From Burkholderiales bacterium (GTDB lineage: Bacteria; Pseudomonadota; Gammaproteobacteria; Burkholderiales; SG8-39): DNA of 33,163 bases. Shown here one piece after another: positions 16,263 through 25,947 of this stretch. The stretch lies in the NCBI GenBank assembly GCA_023383795.1, contig JAHDYJ010000039.1, forward strand, positions 1 through 33,163, given 5' to 3'. The translations under genes and the position numbers were made by a program. Below the pieces are notes generated by a model. It searched no databases. It was given only the letters and a program-made list of their open reading frames with translations, and was not told the origin of the DNA. The first letter of the stretch is position 1. Every line of letters begins with the position of its first letter.

Positions 16263-16498
16263 AACAGACGAGCGAGATCGCGGACTGCGTGCGCAAGTCC
16301 CTCGACCGCTACTTCAGCGACCTCGACGGGGCCAAGCCGCGCGCGATCTACGACATGGTGCTGAAGAACGTCGAGAAGCCGATGCTCGAAGCGGTGCTGA
16401 ACCGCGCCGAGGGCAACCAGACGATCGCCGCCCAGATGCTCGGCATCAACCGCAACACGCTGCGCAAGAAGATGGCGCAGCACAAGATCAAGCTCTGA
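16256..16498 (+). CDS. fis: DNA-binding protein Fis
   Basis: Small nucleoid-associated protein and transcription factor, and partner in site-specific inversion in enterics. The protein has 80 residues, shorter at the N-terminus than the 98-residue E. coli protein, as is usual in Betaproteobacteria. The C-terminal helix-turn-helix is NQTIAAQMLGINRNTLRKKM, preceded by PMLEAVLNRAEG. The ATG at 16256 lies inside the last codons of dusB and has a GGAGG/AGGA region just upstream. Expression is expected from the promoter before dusB. The message then runs into repeat element 3 and purH. Confidence 0.95.
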   Translation: MVKQTSEIADCVRKSLDRYFSDLDGAKPRAIYDMVLKNVEKPMLEAVLNRAEGNQTIAAQMLGINRNTLRKKMAQHKIKL

Positions 16499-16645
16499 AG
16501 GGTGATATGCGACGGGTGACGCGCGCCGCGGCCGCGCGCCGGCGCAATCCTTCCAGCCATCGCCGGCTTCGCGCAACGGGCAGGGCAAGGCTCGTCCAAC
16601 CGTCACCGCATCACCCGTCAACCATCACCCATCACCCGTTACCGG
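16499..16645 (+). repeat. Heptad element 3 (fis/purH junction)
   Basis: The left arm directly after the fis stop is GGGTGAT (16500-16506), a degenerate heptad, then GGGTGAC (16514-16520). The centre is GC-rich (GCGCGCC/GGCGCGC-like) and otherwise unremarkable. The right arm (16600-16645) has six CACC/CACCC/TACC units spaced mostly 7 nt apart and ends one base before the purH ATG. No Shine-Dalgarno is visible for purH. The arm lengths are opposite to element 2: short left, long right. Confidence 0.9.
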
Positions 16646-16646
16646 C

Positions 16647-18215
16647 ATGCGAATCTCCGTCAGGCTCGCTCTGATCAGCGTCTCCGACAAATCGGGGCTG
16701 CCGGAGTTCGCCCGCGCGCTTGCCGCGCTGGGCGTGCGCATCCTCTCCACCGGCGGGACGGCGAAGCTGCTCGCCGACGCCGGCGTCCCGGTCACCGAGG
16801 TGGGCGACCATACCGGGTTCCCGGAGATGCTCGACGGGCGCGTGAAGACGCTGCACCCGAAGATCCACGGCGGCGTGCTCGCGCGCCGCGACGTCCCCGC
16901 CCACATGGCCGCGATCGACGCCGCCGGCATCGCGCCCATCGATCTGGTCGTGGTGAACCTCTACCCGTTCGCGCAGACGATCGCGAAGCCCGGCTGCACG
17001 CTCGACGAGGCGGTGGAGAACATCGACATCGGCGGGCCGACGATGGTCCGCGCCGCCGCCAAGAACTACCCCGGCGTCGCCGTGGTCACCGACCCCGGCG
17101 ATTACGGCGGCCTGATCGAGGAGCTGCGCGCGAACGACGGCGCGCTCGGGCTCGCGACGCGCTTCGCGCTCGCCAAGAGGGCGTTCGCCCACACCGCGGC
17201 CTACGACGCCGCGATCGCGAACTATCTCACTGCGCTCGACGCCGAGAATCGTCCGGGCGCGTTTCCCGACCGGCTGTCCCTGCAGTGGGAGAAGGTGCAG
17301 GAGATGCGCTACGGCGAGAACCCGCACCAGCAGGCCGCGTTCTACCGCGACCCGGCGCCGGCGGCGCAGGGCAGCCTCGCGCAGTACACGCAGCTCCAGG
17401 GAAAGGAGCTCTCGTACAACAACATCGCCGACGCCGACGCGGCATGGGAGTGCGTCAAGACGTTCGAGCGGCCCGCGTGCGTGATCGTCAAGCACGCCAA
17501 CCCGTGCGGGGTGGCCGAGGCAGCCGACTGCCTGACCGCCTACCAGCACGCCTTCGCGACCGACCCGACCTCGGCGTTCGGCGGCATCATCGCGTTCAAC
17601 CGAGCGCTCGACGGCAGGACGGCCGCGGCGGTCGCCGTGCAGTTCGTCGAGGTCGTCATCGCGCCGGAGCTCGCCGCCGACGCGCGCGCCGCGCTCGCCG
17701 CGAAGGCGAACGTCCGCGTGCTCGCGGTGCCGGCGGGACGCGAGGTGCAGCGCCACGACTTCAAGCGGGTCGGCGGCGGCCTGCTGGTGCAGACGCCGGA
17801 CGCGCGCAACGTCGAGCGCGCGGACCTGCGGGTAGCGACGAAGCGCGCACCGACGGCGGCCGAGCTCGCCGACCTGCTGTTCGCGTGGCGCGTGGCGAAG
17901 TACGTCAAGTCGAACGCGATCGTGTTCTGCGGCGGCGGGCGCACGCTCGGCGTCGGCGCCGGGCAGATGAGCCGCGTCGATTCGGCGCGCATCGCCGCGA
18001 TCAAGGCCGACAACGCCGGGCTGTCGCTCGCCGGCTCGGTCGTCGCCTCCGACGCGTTCTTCCCGTTCCGCGACGGCGTCGACGTCGTCGCGCAGGCCGG
18101 CGCGAGAGCGATCATCCAGCCCGGCGGCAGCGTGCGCGACGACGAGGTGATCGCCGCGGCCGACGAGCTCGGCATCGCGATGGTCTTCACCGGCGTGCGG
18201 CATTTCAGGCACTGA
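16647..18215 (+). CDS. purH: Bifunctional AICAR transformylase / IMP cyclohydrolase
   Basis: Catalyses the last two steps of IMP synthesis: formyl transfer to AICAR, then cyclisation. The protein has 522 residues, normal for the family. The N-terminal cyclohydrolase (MGS-like) domain has [25 protein letters not shown] and [14 protein letters not shown]. The C-terminal transformylase domain has [16 protein letters not shown], the catalytic Lys-His pair in [12 protein letters not shown], and [25 protein letters not shown]. The ATG is fixed by the conserved start. In many Betaproteobacteria ruvC follows purH; here purD follows, across repeat element 4. Confidence 0.97.
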   Translation: MRISVRLALISVSDKSGLPEFARALAALGVRILSTGGTAKLLADAGVPVTEVGDHTGFPEMLDGRVKTLHPKIHGGVLARRDVPAHMAAIDAAGIAPIDLVVVNLYPFAQTIAKPGCTLDEAVENIDIGGPTMVRAAAKNYPGVAVVTDPGDYGGLIEELRANDGALGLATRFALAKRAFAHTAAYDAAIANYLTALDAENRPGAFPDRLSLQWEKVQEMRYGENPHQQAAFYRDPAPAAQGSLAQYTQLQGKELSYNNIADADAAWECVKTFERPACVIVKHANPCGVAEAADCLTAYQHAFATDPTSAFGGIIAFNRALDGRTAAAVAVQFVEVVIAPELAADARAALAAKANVRVLAVPAGREVQRHDFKRVGGGLLVQTPDARNVERADLRVATKRAPTAAELADLLFAWRVAKYVKSNAIVFCGGGRTLGVGAGQMSRVDSARIAAIKADNAGLSLAGSVVASDAFFPFRDGVDVVAQAGARAIIQPGGSVRDDEVIAAADELGIAMVFTGVRHFRH

Positions 18216-18302
18216 ACGGTGATGGGTGATGGGCGGCCAGGCGCGGGGCGCTCGCGCGGCCGCGGCCTGGTTTTCGTCACCCGTCGCCCATTACCCTTTA
18301 CC
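18216..18302 (+). repeat. Heptad element 4 (purH/purD junction)
   Basis: The left arm (18218-18236) has GGTGAT and GGGTGAT heptads immediately after the purH stop. The right arm (18276-18302) has CACCCGT, CGCCCAT, TACCC and TACC units. Between them is a hairpin followed by TTTT (separate entry). The purD ATG is 14 nt further on, with a weak GAGG at 18303-18306. Confidence 0.88.
18237..18274 (+). terminator. Possible intrinsic terminator inside element 4
   Basis: CCAGGC (18237-18242) pairs with GCCTGG (18265-18270). The stem extends by four more pairs past a single bulge and is followed at once by TTTT (18271-18274). The short U-run makes it a weak terminator or attenuator between purH and purD. 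Confidence 0.35.
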
Positions 18303-18316
18303 GAGGTCAGCGCCAG

Positions 18317-19633
18317 ATGAAGGTCCTGGTACTAGGCAATGGCGGACGCGAGCACGCGCTCGCCTGGAAGCTCGCGCGCAGCCCGCGGGTGCAGAAGGTG
18401 TTCGTCGCGCCGGGCAACGCGGGCACCGCGCGCGAGGAAGGCGTCGAGAACGTCGCGCTGTCCGGTCTCGAGGAGCTGGCCGCCTTCGCCAGGCGCGAGG
18501 ACGTCCATCTGACGGTCGTCGGCCCGGAGGCGCCGCTCGCGGCGGGCGTGGTCGATCTCTTCCGCGAGCGCGGGCTGCGCATCTTCGGGCCGACGCGCGC
18601 TGCCGCGCAGCTCGAGAGCTCGAAGGAGTTCGCCAAGCGTTTCCTGGTCAGGCACCGGATTCCGACCGCCACCTACGGGTGCTTCTCGGCGCCCGGCGAT
18701 GCGCACGCGTACGTCGAGGCGCAGGGTGCGCCGATCGTCGTCAAGGCCGACGGCCTGGCGGCCGGCAAGGGCGTCGTGGTGGCGGCGACGGCGGCCGAGG
18801 CGCACGCGGCGATCGATGCGATGCTGGTCGAGCACAGCATGGGCGACGCCGGCGCCCGCGTGGTGATCGAGGAGTTCCTCGCCGGCGAGGAGGCGAGCTT
18901 CATCGTCCTCGCGGACGGACGCAGCGTGCTGCCGTTCGCCACCAGCCAGGACCACAAGCGGCTCAGAGACGGCGACCAGGGTCCCAACACCGGCGGCATG
19001 GGCGCCTACTCGCCGGCGCCGGTGATCACGCCCGCGCTGCACGCGCGGGTCGTGCGCGAGATCATCCTGCCGACCGTGCGCGGCATGGCCGCCGACGGCA
19101 TCCCGTACTCGGGGTTCCTGTACGCGGGCCTGATGATCGACGCCGCCGGTAATCCGAAGGTGCTCGAGTTCAACTGCCGCATGGGCGATCCGGAGACGCA
19201 GCCGATCATGCTGCGGCTGCGCTCGGATCTCCTCGAGCTGATCGACGGCGCGCTGGACGGCAAGCTCGACCGGATGGAGGCCGAGTGGGACCGCCGCGCC
19301 GCGCTCGGCGTCGTGCTCGCGGCGGCGAACTACCCGGAGGCGCCGCGCAAGGGCGATCCGATCGCCGGCCTCGCCGCACAAGGCGAGGACGTACACGTGT
19401 TCCACGCCGGCACGGCGCTCGAGGATGGCAAGGTCGTCACCGCCGGCGGGCGGGTGCTGTGCGTGACTGCGCTCGGCGATTCGATCCGGATGGCGCGCGC
19501 GCGCGCCTACCAGATGGTGGACGCGATCCGGTTCGACGGCATGCAGTACCGTACCGACATCGGACATCGTGCGCTCGAGCCGCGCCCGCGGAGCGGCGGC
19601 GCGGGCGGGCAAGCCGCGGGCGAGCGGCAGTGA
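18317..19633 (+). CDS. purD: Phosphoribosylamine-glycine ligase (GAR synthetase)
   Basis: ATP-grasp ligase for the second step of purine synthesis, joining glycine to phosphoribosylamine. The protein has 438 residues. The N-terminus [19 protein letters not shown] and [11 protein letters not shown] are diagnostic. ATP-grasp segments are [37 protein letters not shown], and the metal-binding [15 protein letters not shown]. The C-terminus carries an extra Arg/Gly/Ala tail of about 20 residues (RPRSGGAGG...), a little beyond the usual end. The stop overlaps hemF by four bases (GTGA). purD-hemF is a usual betaproteobacterial pair. Confidence 0.97.
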   Translation: MKVLVLGNGGREHALAWKLARSPRVQKVFVAPGNAGTAREEGVENVALSGLEELAAFARREDVHLTVVGPEAPLAAGVVDLFRERGLRIFGPTRAAAQLESSKEFAKRFLVRHRIPTATYGCFSAPGDAHAYVEAQGAPIVVKADGLAAGKGVVVAATAAEAHAAIDAMLVEHSMGDAGARVVIEEFLAGEEASFIVLADGRSVLPFATSQDHKRLRDGDQGPNTGGMGAYSPAPVITPALHARVVREIILPTVRGMAADGIPYSGFLYAGLMIDAAGNPKVLEFNCRMGDPETQPIMLRLRSDLLELIDGALDGKLDRMEAEWDRRAALGVVLAAANYPEAPRKGDPIAGLAAQGEDVHVFHAGTALEDGKVVTAGGRVLCVTALGDSIRMARARAYQMVDAIRFDGMQYRTDIGHRALEPRPRSGGAGGQAAGERQ

Positions 19634-20535
19634 GCATCGACGCGCGGGCGGTAGCCGGGTACCTGCGCGGGCTGCAGGACCGCATCGTCGCCGAGCTCGA
19701 GCGGCTCGACGGCACGGCGTTCCGCGTCGACTCCTGGGGCCGCGCCGAGGGCGGCGGCCGCGTATCGAGGATCGTCGAGGAAGGCGCCCTCTTCGAGCGC
19801 GGGGGCGTCAATTTCTCGCACGTCATGGGCGCGAACCTGCCGCCGTCGGCGAGCGCCGGCCGTCCGGAGGTCGCCGGCCGCGGCTTCGAGGCGATGGGCG
19901 TGTCGCTGGTGCTGCATCCGCGCAACCCGTACGTCCCCACCGTCCACATGAACGTGCGCTGCTTCGTCGCCACCAAGGCCGGCGCCGCGCCGATCTGGTG
20001 GTTCGGCGGCGGGATGGATCTCACGCCGTACTACGGTTTCGAGGAGGACGCGCGCCACTTCCACCGCACCTGCAGGGCGGCGCTCGAGCCGTTCGGTGGG
20101 CAGTACCACCCGCGCTTCAAGAAGTGGTGCGACGAGTACTTCTATCTGCGCCACCGCCGCGAGCCGCGCGGCGTGGGCGGCATCTTCTTCGACGACCTGA
20201 ACGAGGGCGGGTTCGAGCACTGCTTCGGGCTGACGCAGAGCGTCGGCGATCACTTCCTGCCCGCATACGTGCCGATCGCCGAGCGCCGGCGCGCGACCGA
20301 CTACGGCGAGCGCGAGCGCGACTTCCAGTTCTACCGCCGCGGGCGCTACGTCGAGTTCAACCTGGTCTACGATCGTGGCACGGTCTTCGGGCTGCAGTCG
20401 GGCGGCCGCACCGAGTCGATCCTGATGTCCCTGCCGCCGGTGGTGCGCTGGCGCTACGACTGGCGCCCGGCGCCCGGGAGCCCGGAGGAGAAGCTCTACA
20501 CCGAGTTCCTCAAGCCGCGCGATTGGGCCGACTAG
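19630..20535 (+). CDS. hemF: Oxygen-dependent coproporphyrinogen III oxidase
   Basis: Aerobic enzyme that oxidatively decarboxylates coproporphyrinogen III to protoporphyrinogen IX in heme synthesis. The start is the GTG at 19630 in a GTGA overlap with purD, giving 301 residues, the normal size. Conserved segments are [61 protein letters not shown], and the C-terminal [29 protein letters not shown]. Oxygen-independent heme chemistry is represented by the related HemW gene on the opposite strand. The TAG stop is shared, through the palindrome CTAG, with the convergent HAD gene. Confidence 0.97.
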   Translation: MSIDARAVAGYLRGLQDRIVAELERLDGTAFRVDSWGRAEGGGRVSRIVEEGALFERGGVNFSHVMGANLPPSASAGRPEVAGRGFEAMGVSLVLHPRNPYVPTVHMNVRCFVATKAGAAPIWWFGGGMDLTPYYGFEEDARHFHRTCRAALEPFGGQYHPRFKKWCDEYFYLRHRREPRGVGGIFFDDLNEGGFEHCFGLTQSVGDHFLPAYVPIAERRRATDYGERERDFQFYRRGRYVEFNLVYDRGTVFGLQSGGRTESILMSLPPVVRWRYDWRPAPGSPEEKLYTEFLKPRDWAD

Positions 20536-21251
20536 CAGCCGAGCTGCCGGGCGAGGTCGAGGAAGTCCTTCGCGTTCAGGTCGAAGCGCCGCTCGGGCGC
20601 GACGTCTTTCTTCGCCGGGTCGCCGAACTCGAGCGGCCGCGCGACGAACGCGGTGCGCAGCCCCGCGCGCGCCGCCCCGTCCAGGTCGTCCTTGTGCGCG
20701 GCGACCATCAGCACCTCGTCGGGCGCGAGGCCGAGCAGGCGCGGCACGCAGAGATAGGCCTCCGGATCGGGCTTGTAGTGGCGTGCGATCTCGGCCGAGA
20801 GCACGACGTCCCACGGCAGTCCGCCGTGCTTCGCCATGTTCACGAGGAGGGCGACGTTGCCGTTTGACATCGTCGCGAGCACGTAGCGCCGCTTCAGCCG
20901 CTTCAGGCCCGGCACCGCGTCCTTCCACGGCGCCAGGCGATGCCACGCGCGGTTGAACTCCGCGAGATCCGCCTCGCTCAGTTCGCGCATGCCGAACTGC
21001 GCGACCAGGTCGTCGAGGATCATGCGGTGCAGGTCGTCGATCTTCGTCCAGCCGAGCTCGCCGCGGCGCACGCGATCCATCGCCGGCCGGTAGCCGGCGC
21101 GCCAGGCGTCGGCGAACGCCGCCCAGTCGGCCTTCAGCCGCCGGCGCCGGCCGAGCCGTCGGCCCTCCTCGATCAGCGAGCCGCGCCAGTCGACGACCGT
21201 GCCGAAGACGTCGAACGCGAGTGCTCTGATCCGCTTCAGCGTCGGCTTCAT
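20532..21251 (-). CDS. HAD-superfamily hydrolase, haloacid dehalogenase type II
   Basis: Hydrolase of the 2-haloacid-dehalogenase (type II) subgroup; the natural substrate cannot be told from sequence. The protein has 239 residues. The nucleophile is Asp14 in [11 protein letters not shown], the subgroup's hallmark. The middle motif is ATMSNGN, the Lys-containing motif is [10 protein letters not shown], and the last motif is [17 protein letters not shown], typical of this subgroup. The gene is convergent with hemF (4-nt overlap) and lies 51 nt downstream of hemW on the same strand. The purD-hemF block usually continues with nadD, so this gene marks a rearranged junction. Confidence 0.85.
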   Translation of the reverse strand: MKPTLKRIRALAFDVFGTVVDWRGSLIEEGRRLGRRRRLKADWAAFADAWRAGYRPAMDRVRRGELGWTKIDDLHRMILDDLVAQFGMRELSEADLAEFNRAWHRLAPWKDAVPGLKRLKRRYVLATMSNGNVALLVNMAKHGGLPWDVVLSAEIARHYKPDPEAYLCVPRLLGLAPDEVLMVAAHKDDLDGAARAGLRTAFVARPLEFGDPAKKDVAPERRFDLNAKDFLDLARQLGC

Positions 21252-21302
21252 CGTGGACCTCTCACCATTGGGTGAGGAGCGAAGCGTGAAACGTGACGCC
21301 CC

Positions 21303-22505
21303 TCACTCGAGGAACAGCTCGACCAGATCGTTCAGGAAGCGGCGGCCCCGCTCGGTCGGCCTGACCCGCGCGCGGTCTCGCACCACCAGTCCACGCGCCT
21401 CGGCGCGCGCGAGCGGACGCTCGATCGCCGCCGGCGCAAGCCCGGTCCGCCCGGTGAAGAGCGCCAGCGTGAAGCCCTCGGCGAGGCGCAGCGCGTTCAG
21501 CGCGAACTCGAAGACGAGATCCCGGCGCACGAGCGCGTGCTCCTCGTGGACCGGCGCGCCGGCAGCGACGCGCGCGAGGTACTCGCGCGGATGCTTGTGG
21601 CGCGTCTGCCGCACGATCCGGTCGCCGAGCGAGAGCTTGGCGTGCGCGCCGGCGCCGATGCCGAGATAGTCGCCGAACCGCCAGTAGTTCAGGTTGTGCC
21701 GGCACTCCCGCCCGGGGCGCGCGTACGCCGAGGTCTCGTAGTTGCGGTATCCCGCCGCCGCGAGCGCACCCTGGACGAGCTCGTGGATGTCCGCCTGGAC
21801 ATCCTCGTCCGGCAGCGCGGGCCGATGCCGGTGGAACAGCGTGTTCGGCTCGATGGTCAGGTGATAGAAGGAGAGATGCGGCGCGCCGGCCGCGAGCGCG
21901 GCGGCGACGTCGGCGCGCGCGGCCTCCACCGTCTGGCCCGGCAGCGCATACATCAAGTCGAGGTTGAAGTTCGCGAAATGCTCGCGCGCGAGCTCGATCG
22001 CGCGCGCGGCCTCGCTCTCGTCGTGGATGCGGCCGAGCGCGCGCAGGCTGCGCGGATCGAAGCTCTGCACCCCGATCGAGAGTCGGTTGACCCCGGCCGC
22101 GGCGAACCCGCGGAACTTCGCCGCCTCGACCGTACCCGGATTCGCCTCCAGCGTCACCTCGGCGTCCGGCTCGATCTCCAGGCGCGCCCGAAACGCGACG
22201 AGCAGGCGCTCGATCGCTCGGGCCGAGAGGAGGCTCGGCGTCCCGCCGCCGAAGAAGACCGCGTGCACCTTGCGGCCGCGCACCGACGGCAGCGCGTGCT
22301 CGAGGTCGGCAACGAGCGCCGCGACGTATTCCTCCTCGGGCAGCGCCGCTCGAAGCTCGTGCGAGTTGAAGTCGCAGTAGGGGCACTTGCGCACGCACCA
22401 CGGCACGTGGACGTAGAGCGCGAGCGGCGGCGGCGCGGCGAGGGACACGCCGCCGGCCTCCTCCGCGACGGTCCGCGCTCCGGCGCCGGCGGCCACGCCG
22501 CTCAC
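21303..22505 (-). CDS. hemW: Radical SAM heme chaperone HemW
   Basis: Radical-SAM family protein that binds heme and delivers it to respiratory enzymes; it was formerly annotated as an oxygen-independent coproporphyrinogen oxidase. The protein has 400 residues. The [4Fe-4S] motif is CVRKCPYC (CX3CX2C), preceded by LYVHVPW. The SAM-binding GGGTPSLL and VNRLSIGVQSFD segments follow, and the C-terminal HemN domain starts near LVRRDLVFEFALNALRL. The CX3CX2C lacking the fourth cysteine of HemN, together with the length, favours HemW. The start is a GTG in a GTGA overlap with the rdgB stop, with a strong GGAGGA before it. Confidence 0.93.
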   Translation of the reverse strand: MSGVAAGAGARTVAEEAGGVSLAAPPPLALYVHVPWCVRKCPYCDFNSHELRAALPEEEYVAALVADLEHALPSVRGRKVHAVFFGGGTPSLLSARAIERLLVAFRARLEIEPDAEVTLEANPGTVEAAKFRGFAAAGVNRLSIGVQSFDPRSLRALGRIHDESEAARAIELAREHFANFNLDLMYALPGQTVEAARADVAAALAAGAPHLSFYHLTIEPNTLFHRHRPALPDEDVQADIHELVQGALAAAGYRNYETSAYARPGRECRHNLNYWRFGDYLGIGAGAHAKLSLGDRIVRQTRHKHPREYLARVAAGAPVHEEHALVRRDLVFEFALNALRLAEGFTLALFTGRTGLAPAAIERPLARAEARGLVVRDRARVRPTERGRRFLNDLVELFLE

Positions 22506-23092
22506 TCCTCCTCGCGCAGCAGCGCGAGCAGCCGGCGCAGCGCCTTGCCGCGATGGCTGATCGCGTTCTTGGTCTGCGGGTCGAGCTCCGCGGCGCGCAG
22601 CCCGAGCTCCGGCACGTGGAAGTACGGATCGTAGCCGAAGCCGCCGCCGCCGCGGGGCGTGTCGGCCACCTCGCCGTGCCAGCGGCCCTCGGCGATCAGC
22701 GGCTCGGGATCCGCGGCGTGGCGCACGAGCACGACCACGCAGTAGTAGTGCGCGCTGCGATCGGCCTCGCCCGACAGCAGCTCCACCAGTCGGGCGTTGT
22801 TCCGCTCGTCCGAACGCGGGTCGCCGGCGAAGCGCGCGGAATGCACGCCCGGCTCGCCGCCGAGCGCGGCGACGCAGATGCCCGAATCGTCGGCGAGCGC
22901 GGGCAGGCGGGCGTGGCCGCTCGCGTTGCGCGCCTTGGCGAGCGCGTTCTCGACGAACGTCGGATGCGGCTCGTCGGCGTCGGGCACGCCCAGGCGCGAC
23001 TGCGGGACGACCTCGATGCCGAGCGGCGCGAGCAGCGTCTCGAACTCGCGGAGCTTGCCCGGATTGGATGATGCAAGAACGAGCTGTTTCAC
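22502..23092 (-). CDS. rdgB: XTP/dITP diphosphatase (non-canonical purine NTP pyrophosphatase)
   Basis: Hydrolyses ITP, dITP and XTP so that these bases are not incorporated into nucleic acids. The protein has 196 residues, the normal length. The N-terminal motif is LASSNPGKLREFE, the active-site segment is TFVENALAKARNAS followed by LPALADDSGICVAAL, and the substrate-specificity loop is GGGGFGYDPYF, with the C-terminal KNAISHRGKAL. The start is a GTG without a clear Shine-Dalgarno. It is followed by hemW with a 4-nt overlap and preceded by rph, the widespread rph-rdgB-hemW order. Confidence 0.96.
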   Translation of the reverse strand: MKQLVLASSNPGKLREFETLLAPLGIEVVPQSRLGVPDADEPHPTFVENALAKARNASGHARLPALADDSGICVAALGGEPGVHSARFAGDPRSDERNNARLVELLSGEADRSAHYYCVVVLVRHAADPEPLIAEGRWHGEVADTPRGGGGFGYDPYFHVPELGLRAAELDPQTKNAISHRGKALRRLLALLREEE

Positions 23093-23161
23093 GGATGGAT
23101 GCCGCCGCGCGGCGCGACCGCCGGATTGTAGCCCGCGCGCGGGCCGCGCCTCGCGCGCCCG

Positions 23162-23896
23162 CTACGCTGCCGCGAGCGCCGCGCGCTGCAGACCGATCAG
23201 CTCGCGGATGCCGCGCTCGGCGAGGTCGAGGAGCGCGCTCATCTCGGCGCGGGAGAACGGCGCACCCTCCGCGGTGCCCTGGACCTCGACGAACCTCCCG
23301 CTGCCGGTCATCACGACGTTCATGTCGGTGTCGCAGGCCGAGTCCTCGGCGTAGTCGAGATCGAGCAGCGCCGCGCCGCCGCGCATGCCCACCGAGACCG
23401 CAGCGACGTGGTCGACGATCGGCGACTCGGCGATCGCGCCCGCGGCGAGCAGCCGCGCCACCGCGTCGTGCAGCGCGACGAACGCGCCGGTGATGCCGAC
23501 CGTGCGCGTTCCGCCGTCGGCCTGGATCACGTCGCAGTCGATCTGGATCGTGCGCGCGCCGAGGCGGTCGAGATCGGTGACCGCGCGCAGGCTGCGTCCG
23601 ATCAGGCGCTGGATCTCCTGGGTACGCCCGCTCTGGCGGCCGCGCGCGGCCTCGCGCTCGGTGCGCGTGTTGGTGGCGCGCGGCAGCATGCCGTACTCCG
23701 CGGTGAGCCAGCCCCGGTTGCGGTCCTTCAGGAACGGCGGGACCTTGTCCTCCACGCTCGCGGTGCAGATGACGCGCGTGTCGCCGAACTCGATCAGCAC
23801 GCTGCCCTCGGCGTGGCGGGTGTAGCCGCGCTGGATCCGCACCGGACGCAGCTCGTCCGCGCGCCGGCCGCCGCTCCTCGCGCCCTGCCCGCTCAC
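23162..23896 (-). CDS. rph: Ribonuclease PH
   Basis: Phosphorolytic 3'-5' exoribonuclease that trims tRNA 3' ends. The start is the GTG at 23896, overlapping the PP2C stop as GTGA; the open frame continues upstream but that part is antisense-like noise. This gives 244 residues. Family segments are [94 protein letters not shown], and [20 protein letters not shown], including the phosphate-binding Arg and metal-binding Asp regions. An intact full-length gene, unlike the frameshifted E. coli K-12 copy. Confidence 0.96.
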   Translation of the reverse strand: MSGQGARSGGRRADELRPVRIQRGYTRHAEGSVLIEFGDTRVICTASVEDKVPPFLKDRNRGWLTAEYGMLPRATNTRTEREAARGRQSGRTQEIQRLIGRSLRAVTDLDRLGARTIQIDCDVIQADGGTRTVGITGAFVALHDAVARLLAAGAIAESPIVDHVAAVSVGMRGGAALLDLDYAEDSACDTDMNVVMTGSGRFVEVQGTAEGAPFSRAEMSALLDLAERGIRELIGLQRAALAAA

Positions 23897-24813
23897 TTCG
23901 AGTTCTTCTTGATCGCGAGCCGGATCTCCTCGATCGCGCGCTCGATCTCGTCGTCGGTGAGGTAGCCGGGCGCCGCCGGCGGCGCCGTCTTCTGGAAGTG
24001 CTGCACCGTGCTCTTGTACTCGCGGTCGGACATGGCGACGGTGGAGATCGAGGTCGGCGAGACTTCCCCGAGCTGGTCGATCCAGCCCATCGCGACCACC
24101 GACAGATTGTCGCCGTCGCGGCCGGCGCGCCCCTCTGCCATGTCCATCAGCTTCGGCATCGCCGTCGCGAGATCGGGCGTGCGCAGGAGCTCCTCGCAGA
24201 TGAGCTTCGAGCTGAGCGCGCCCCAGAAGCCGTCGGTGCACAGGATCAGCGTGTCGCCGTGGTTTAGCCCGACGCGGCGCGAGAGATCCACCTTCGGCAC
24301 CGACATCTGGCCCAGGCAGTTGAAGATCTTGTTGCGATCGGGGTGGACGGCGACCGCCTCCTCGCGGATGCGGCCGGCATCGACCAGGATCTGCACGCGC
24401 GAGTGGTCCTTGGTCTGGTTCTCGACCCGGCCTTCGCGGATGTGGTACAGGCGCGAGTCGCCCACGTGCGCCCAGTGCGCGATGCCGTCCTGCACGACGC
24501 ACGCCACGCAGGTCGTGCGCGGCGTCTCGAGCAGGTTGCGCTGGTTGGCGTAGTCGATGATCGAGTGGTGCGCGTTGGTGATCGCGCCCAGCAGGAAGCG
24601 GAACGGATCGTCGAGCCGCGGCTGCGCCTCGCGCTGGAACGCCTCGACGATGAACTGCGTCGCGATCTGCGCGGCGACCTCGCCGTGCAGGTGCCCGCCC
24701 ATGCCGTCGGCCACGATCAGCGCCAGCGCGTCGCGCGTGTAGACGTGCGCGATGCGGTCCTGGTTCATCTTGCGCGGGCCCTGCCGGCTCTCCTGGTAGA
24801 TCGAGAATCTCAT
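23893..24813 (-). CDS. PP2C-family serine/threonine protein phosphatase
   Basis: Metal-dependent phosphatase of the PPM/PP2C family, the expected antagonist of the adjacent kinase. The protein has 306 residues. Metal-binding residues are visible as NQDR (Asp19), VADGMGG (Asp36, Gly37), TDGFW and [21 protein letters not shown] is also conserved. It differs from typical stand-alone forms by a C-terminal extension of about 65 residues after the last metal motif, ending in a charged helix ([17 protein letters not shown]). The gene lies 27 nt after the kinase and overlaps rph by four bases. Whether it acts on the kinase itself is inference. Confidence 0.93.
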   Translation of the reverse strand: MRFSIYQESRQGPRKMNQDRIAHVYTRDALALIVADGMGGHLHGEVAAQIATQFIVEAFQREAQPRLDDPFRFLLGAITNAHHSIIDYANQRNLLETPRTTCVACVVQDGIAHWAHVGDSRLYHIREGRVENQTKDHSRVQILVDAGRIREEAVAVHPDRNKIFNCLGQMSVPKVDLSRRVGLNHGDTLILCTDGFWGALSSKLICEELLRTPDLATAMPKLMDMAEGRAGRDGDNLSVVAMGWIDQLGEVSPTSISTVAMSDREYKSTVQHFQKTAPPAAPGYLTDDEIERAIEEIRLAIKKNSK

Positions 24814-24840
24814 CGCGTCACTCTCCGCAAGGCGCCACGC

Positions 24841-25797
24841 TCACGCGACCGACTTGCGCGCGAGCTTGAGCAGCGTCCCGCGCAACGAGGAGACGAACGA
24901 CTTGCGGCGCGGCGTCTCGGGGTCGCGCTCGCGCAGCAGCACCTTCTGCAGCGCGAGCACGCTCTGCGGGCGCTTCATGTGGTCGAGGCTGAGGCACCAG
25001 TCGATCGTCTCGAGCAGCTGGTCCGAGTACTTGCCGCCGAACAGCTTGGTCGCCGACACGTAGCGGTCCTTGTCCATGCGCAGGTCGGCCGCCTGCGGCG
25101 CCGCGCCGGCGATGCAGGCGAAGATGCTGGCGCCGACCGAGTAGACGTCGGTCCACGGCCCGAGCAGCTCGCGGTTCTTGTAGTGCTCGGGCGAGGCGAA
25201 GCCCGGGGTGTACATCGGGTTCAGCTTGAAGCCCTCGGCGGTGAGCGTCTGGCGCGCCGCGCCGAAGTCGATCAGCACCGGCGTGCCGTCGTTGCGCACG
25301 TAGATGTTGGCCGGCTTGATGTCGAGGTGCAGCAGCTTGTTCAGGTGCACCTCGCGCAGCCCGTTCAGGAGCAGCGTGAAGATCCGCCGGATGAAGTTCT
25401 CCTTGATCGACCCGCGCCGCGCCTGGATGTGCTCCTGCAGCGTGCGGCCGCGCTCGTAGCGCATCACCAGGTACACAGTCTCGTTCGCCCGGAAGAAGTT
25501 CAACACCCGCACCAGGTTCGGATGCGACAGCCGCGCGAGCGCGCGCCCCTCCTCGAAGAAGCACTTCATGCCGTAGCGGAACGTGGCGAGGTTATCCTCC
25601 GAGATCGACGGCAGCACATCGCCCTCGCGGCGCAGCGCAAGCGAGCTCGGCAGGTACTCCTTGATCGCGACCGGCTGATCGGCCTCGTCGTGCGCGAGGT
25701 ACACGATCGAGAACCCGCCGCACGAGAGCACCTTGGTGATGCGGTAGCTCTGCAGCTGATAGCCGTCGGGCAGCGGGACGTTCGACTGTGCCGGCAT
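24841..25797 (-). CDS. Hanks-type serine/threonine protein kinase
   Basis: Eukaryotic-like protein kinase of 318 residues, with the kinase domain filling most of the protein. The glycine loop is degenerate (SCGGFSIVYLA, 25-35). The ATP-anchoring lysine is Lys46 in VAIKEYLP, the catalytic loop is HLDIKPAN (Asp159), and the metal-binding DFG is 177-179. It lacks a transmembrane segment and any PASTA or other sensor domain, so it is probably cytoplasmic. The last 25 residues are basic. It is the first gene of the kinase-phosphatase-rph-rdgB-hemW set, which is divergent from yicC as in many Betaproteobacteria. Its target is unknown. Confidence 0.92.
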   Translation of the reverse strand: MPAQSNVPLPDGYQLQSYRITKVLSCGGFSIVYLAHDEADQPVAIKEYLPSSLALRREGDVLPSISEDNLATFRYGMKCFFEEGRALARLSHPNLVRVLNFFRANETVYLVMRYERGRTLQEHIQARRGSIKENFIRRIFTLLLNGLREVHLNKLLHLDIKPANIYVRNDGTPVLIDFGAARQTLTAEGFKLNPMYTPGFASPEHYKNRELLGPWTDVYSVGASIFACIAGAAPQAADLRMDKDRYVSATKLFGGKYSDQLLETIDWCLSLDHMKRPQSVLALQKVLLRERDPETPRRKSFVSSLRGTLLKLARKSVA

Positions 25798-25947
25798 CGC
25801 AGGCGCTCAGCTCGACGCCGACGTGCGGATTGCGCGCGACGCCCGGATCCCGGTCCGGCCGTCCCGTCCGCCCGCGACCCGGCGGGCGGCGCCGGACGGC
25901 GCGCCCGATCGGCGCCACGGCGCGGCTCGCCGGGCGGCCGCGCAGGA

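Noticed and set aside
21261..21276. Hairpin CTCACC-ATTG-GGTGAG between hemW and the HAD gene as a terminator
   Set aside because: Six-bp stem with no U-run on either strand; it might be a minimal relative of the heptad arms but is too short to claim.
23131..23144. Perfect GC palindrome between rph and rdgB, with a TACAAT next to it on the minus strand, as terminator plus rdgB promoter
   Set aside because: No U-run and no -35-like hexamer at the right distance; such palindromes are expected in this base composition.
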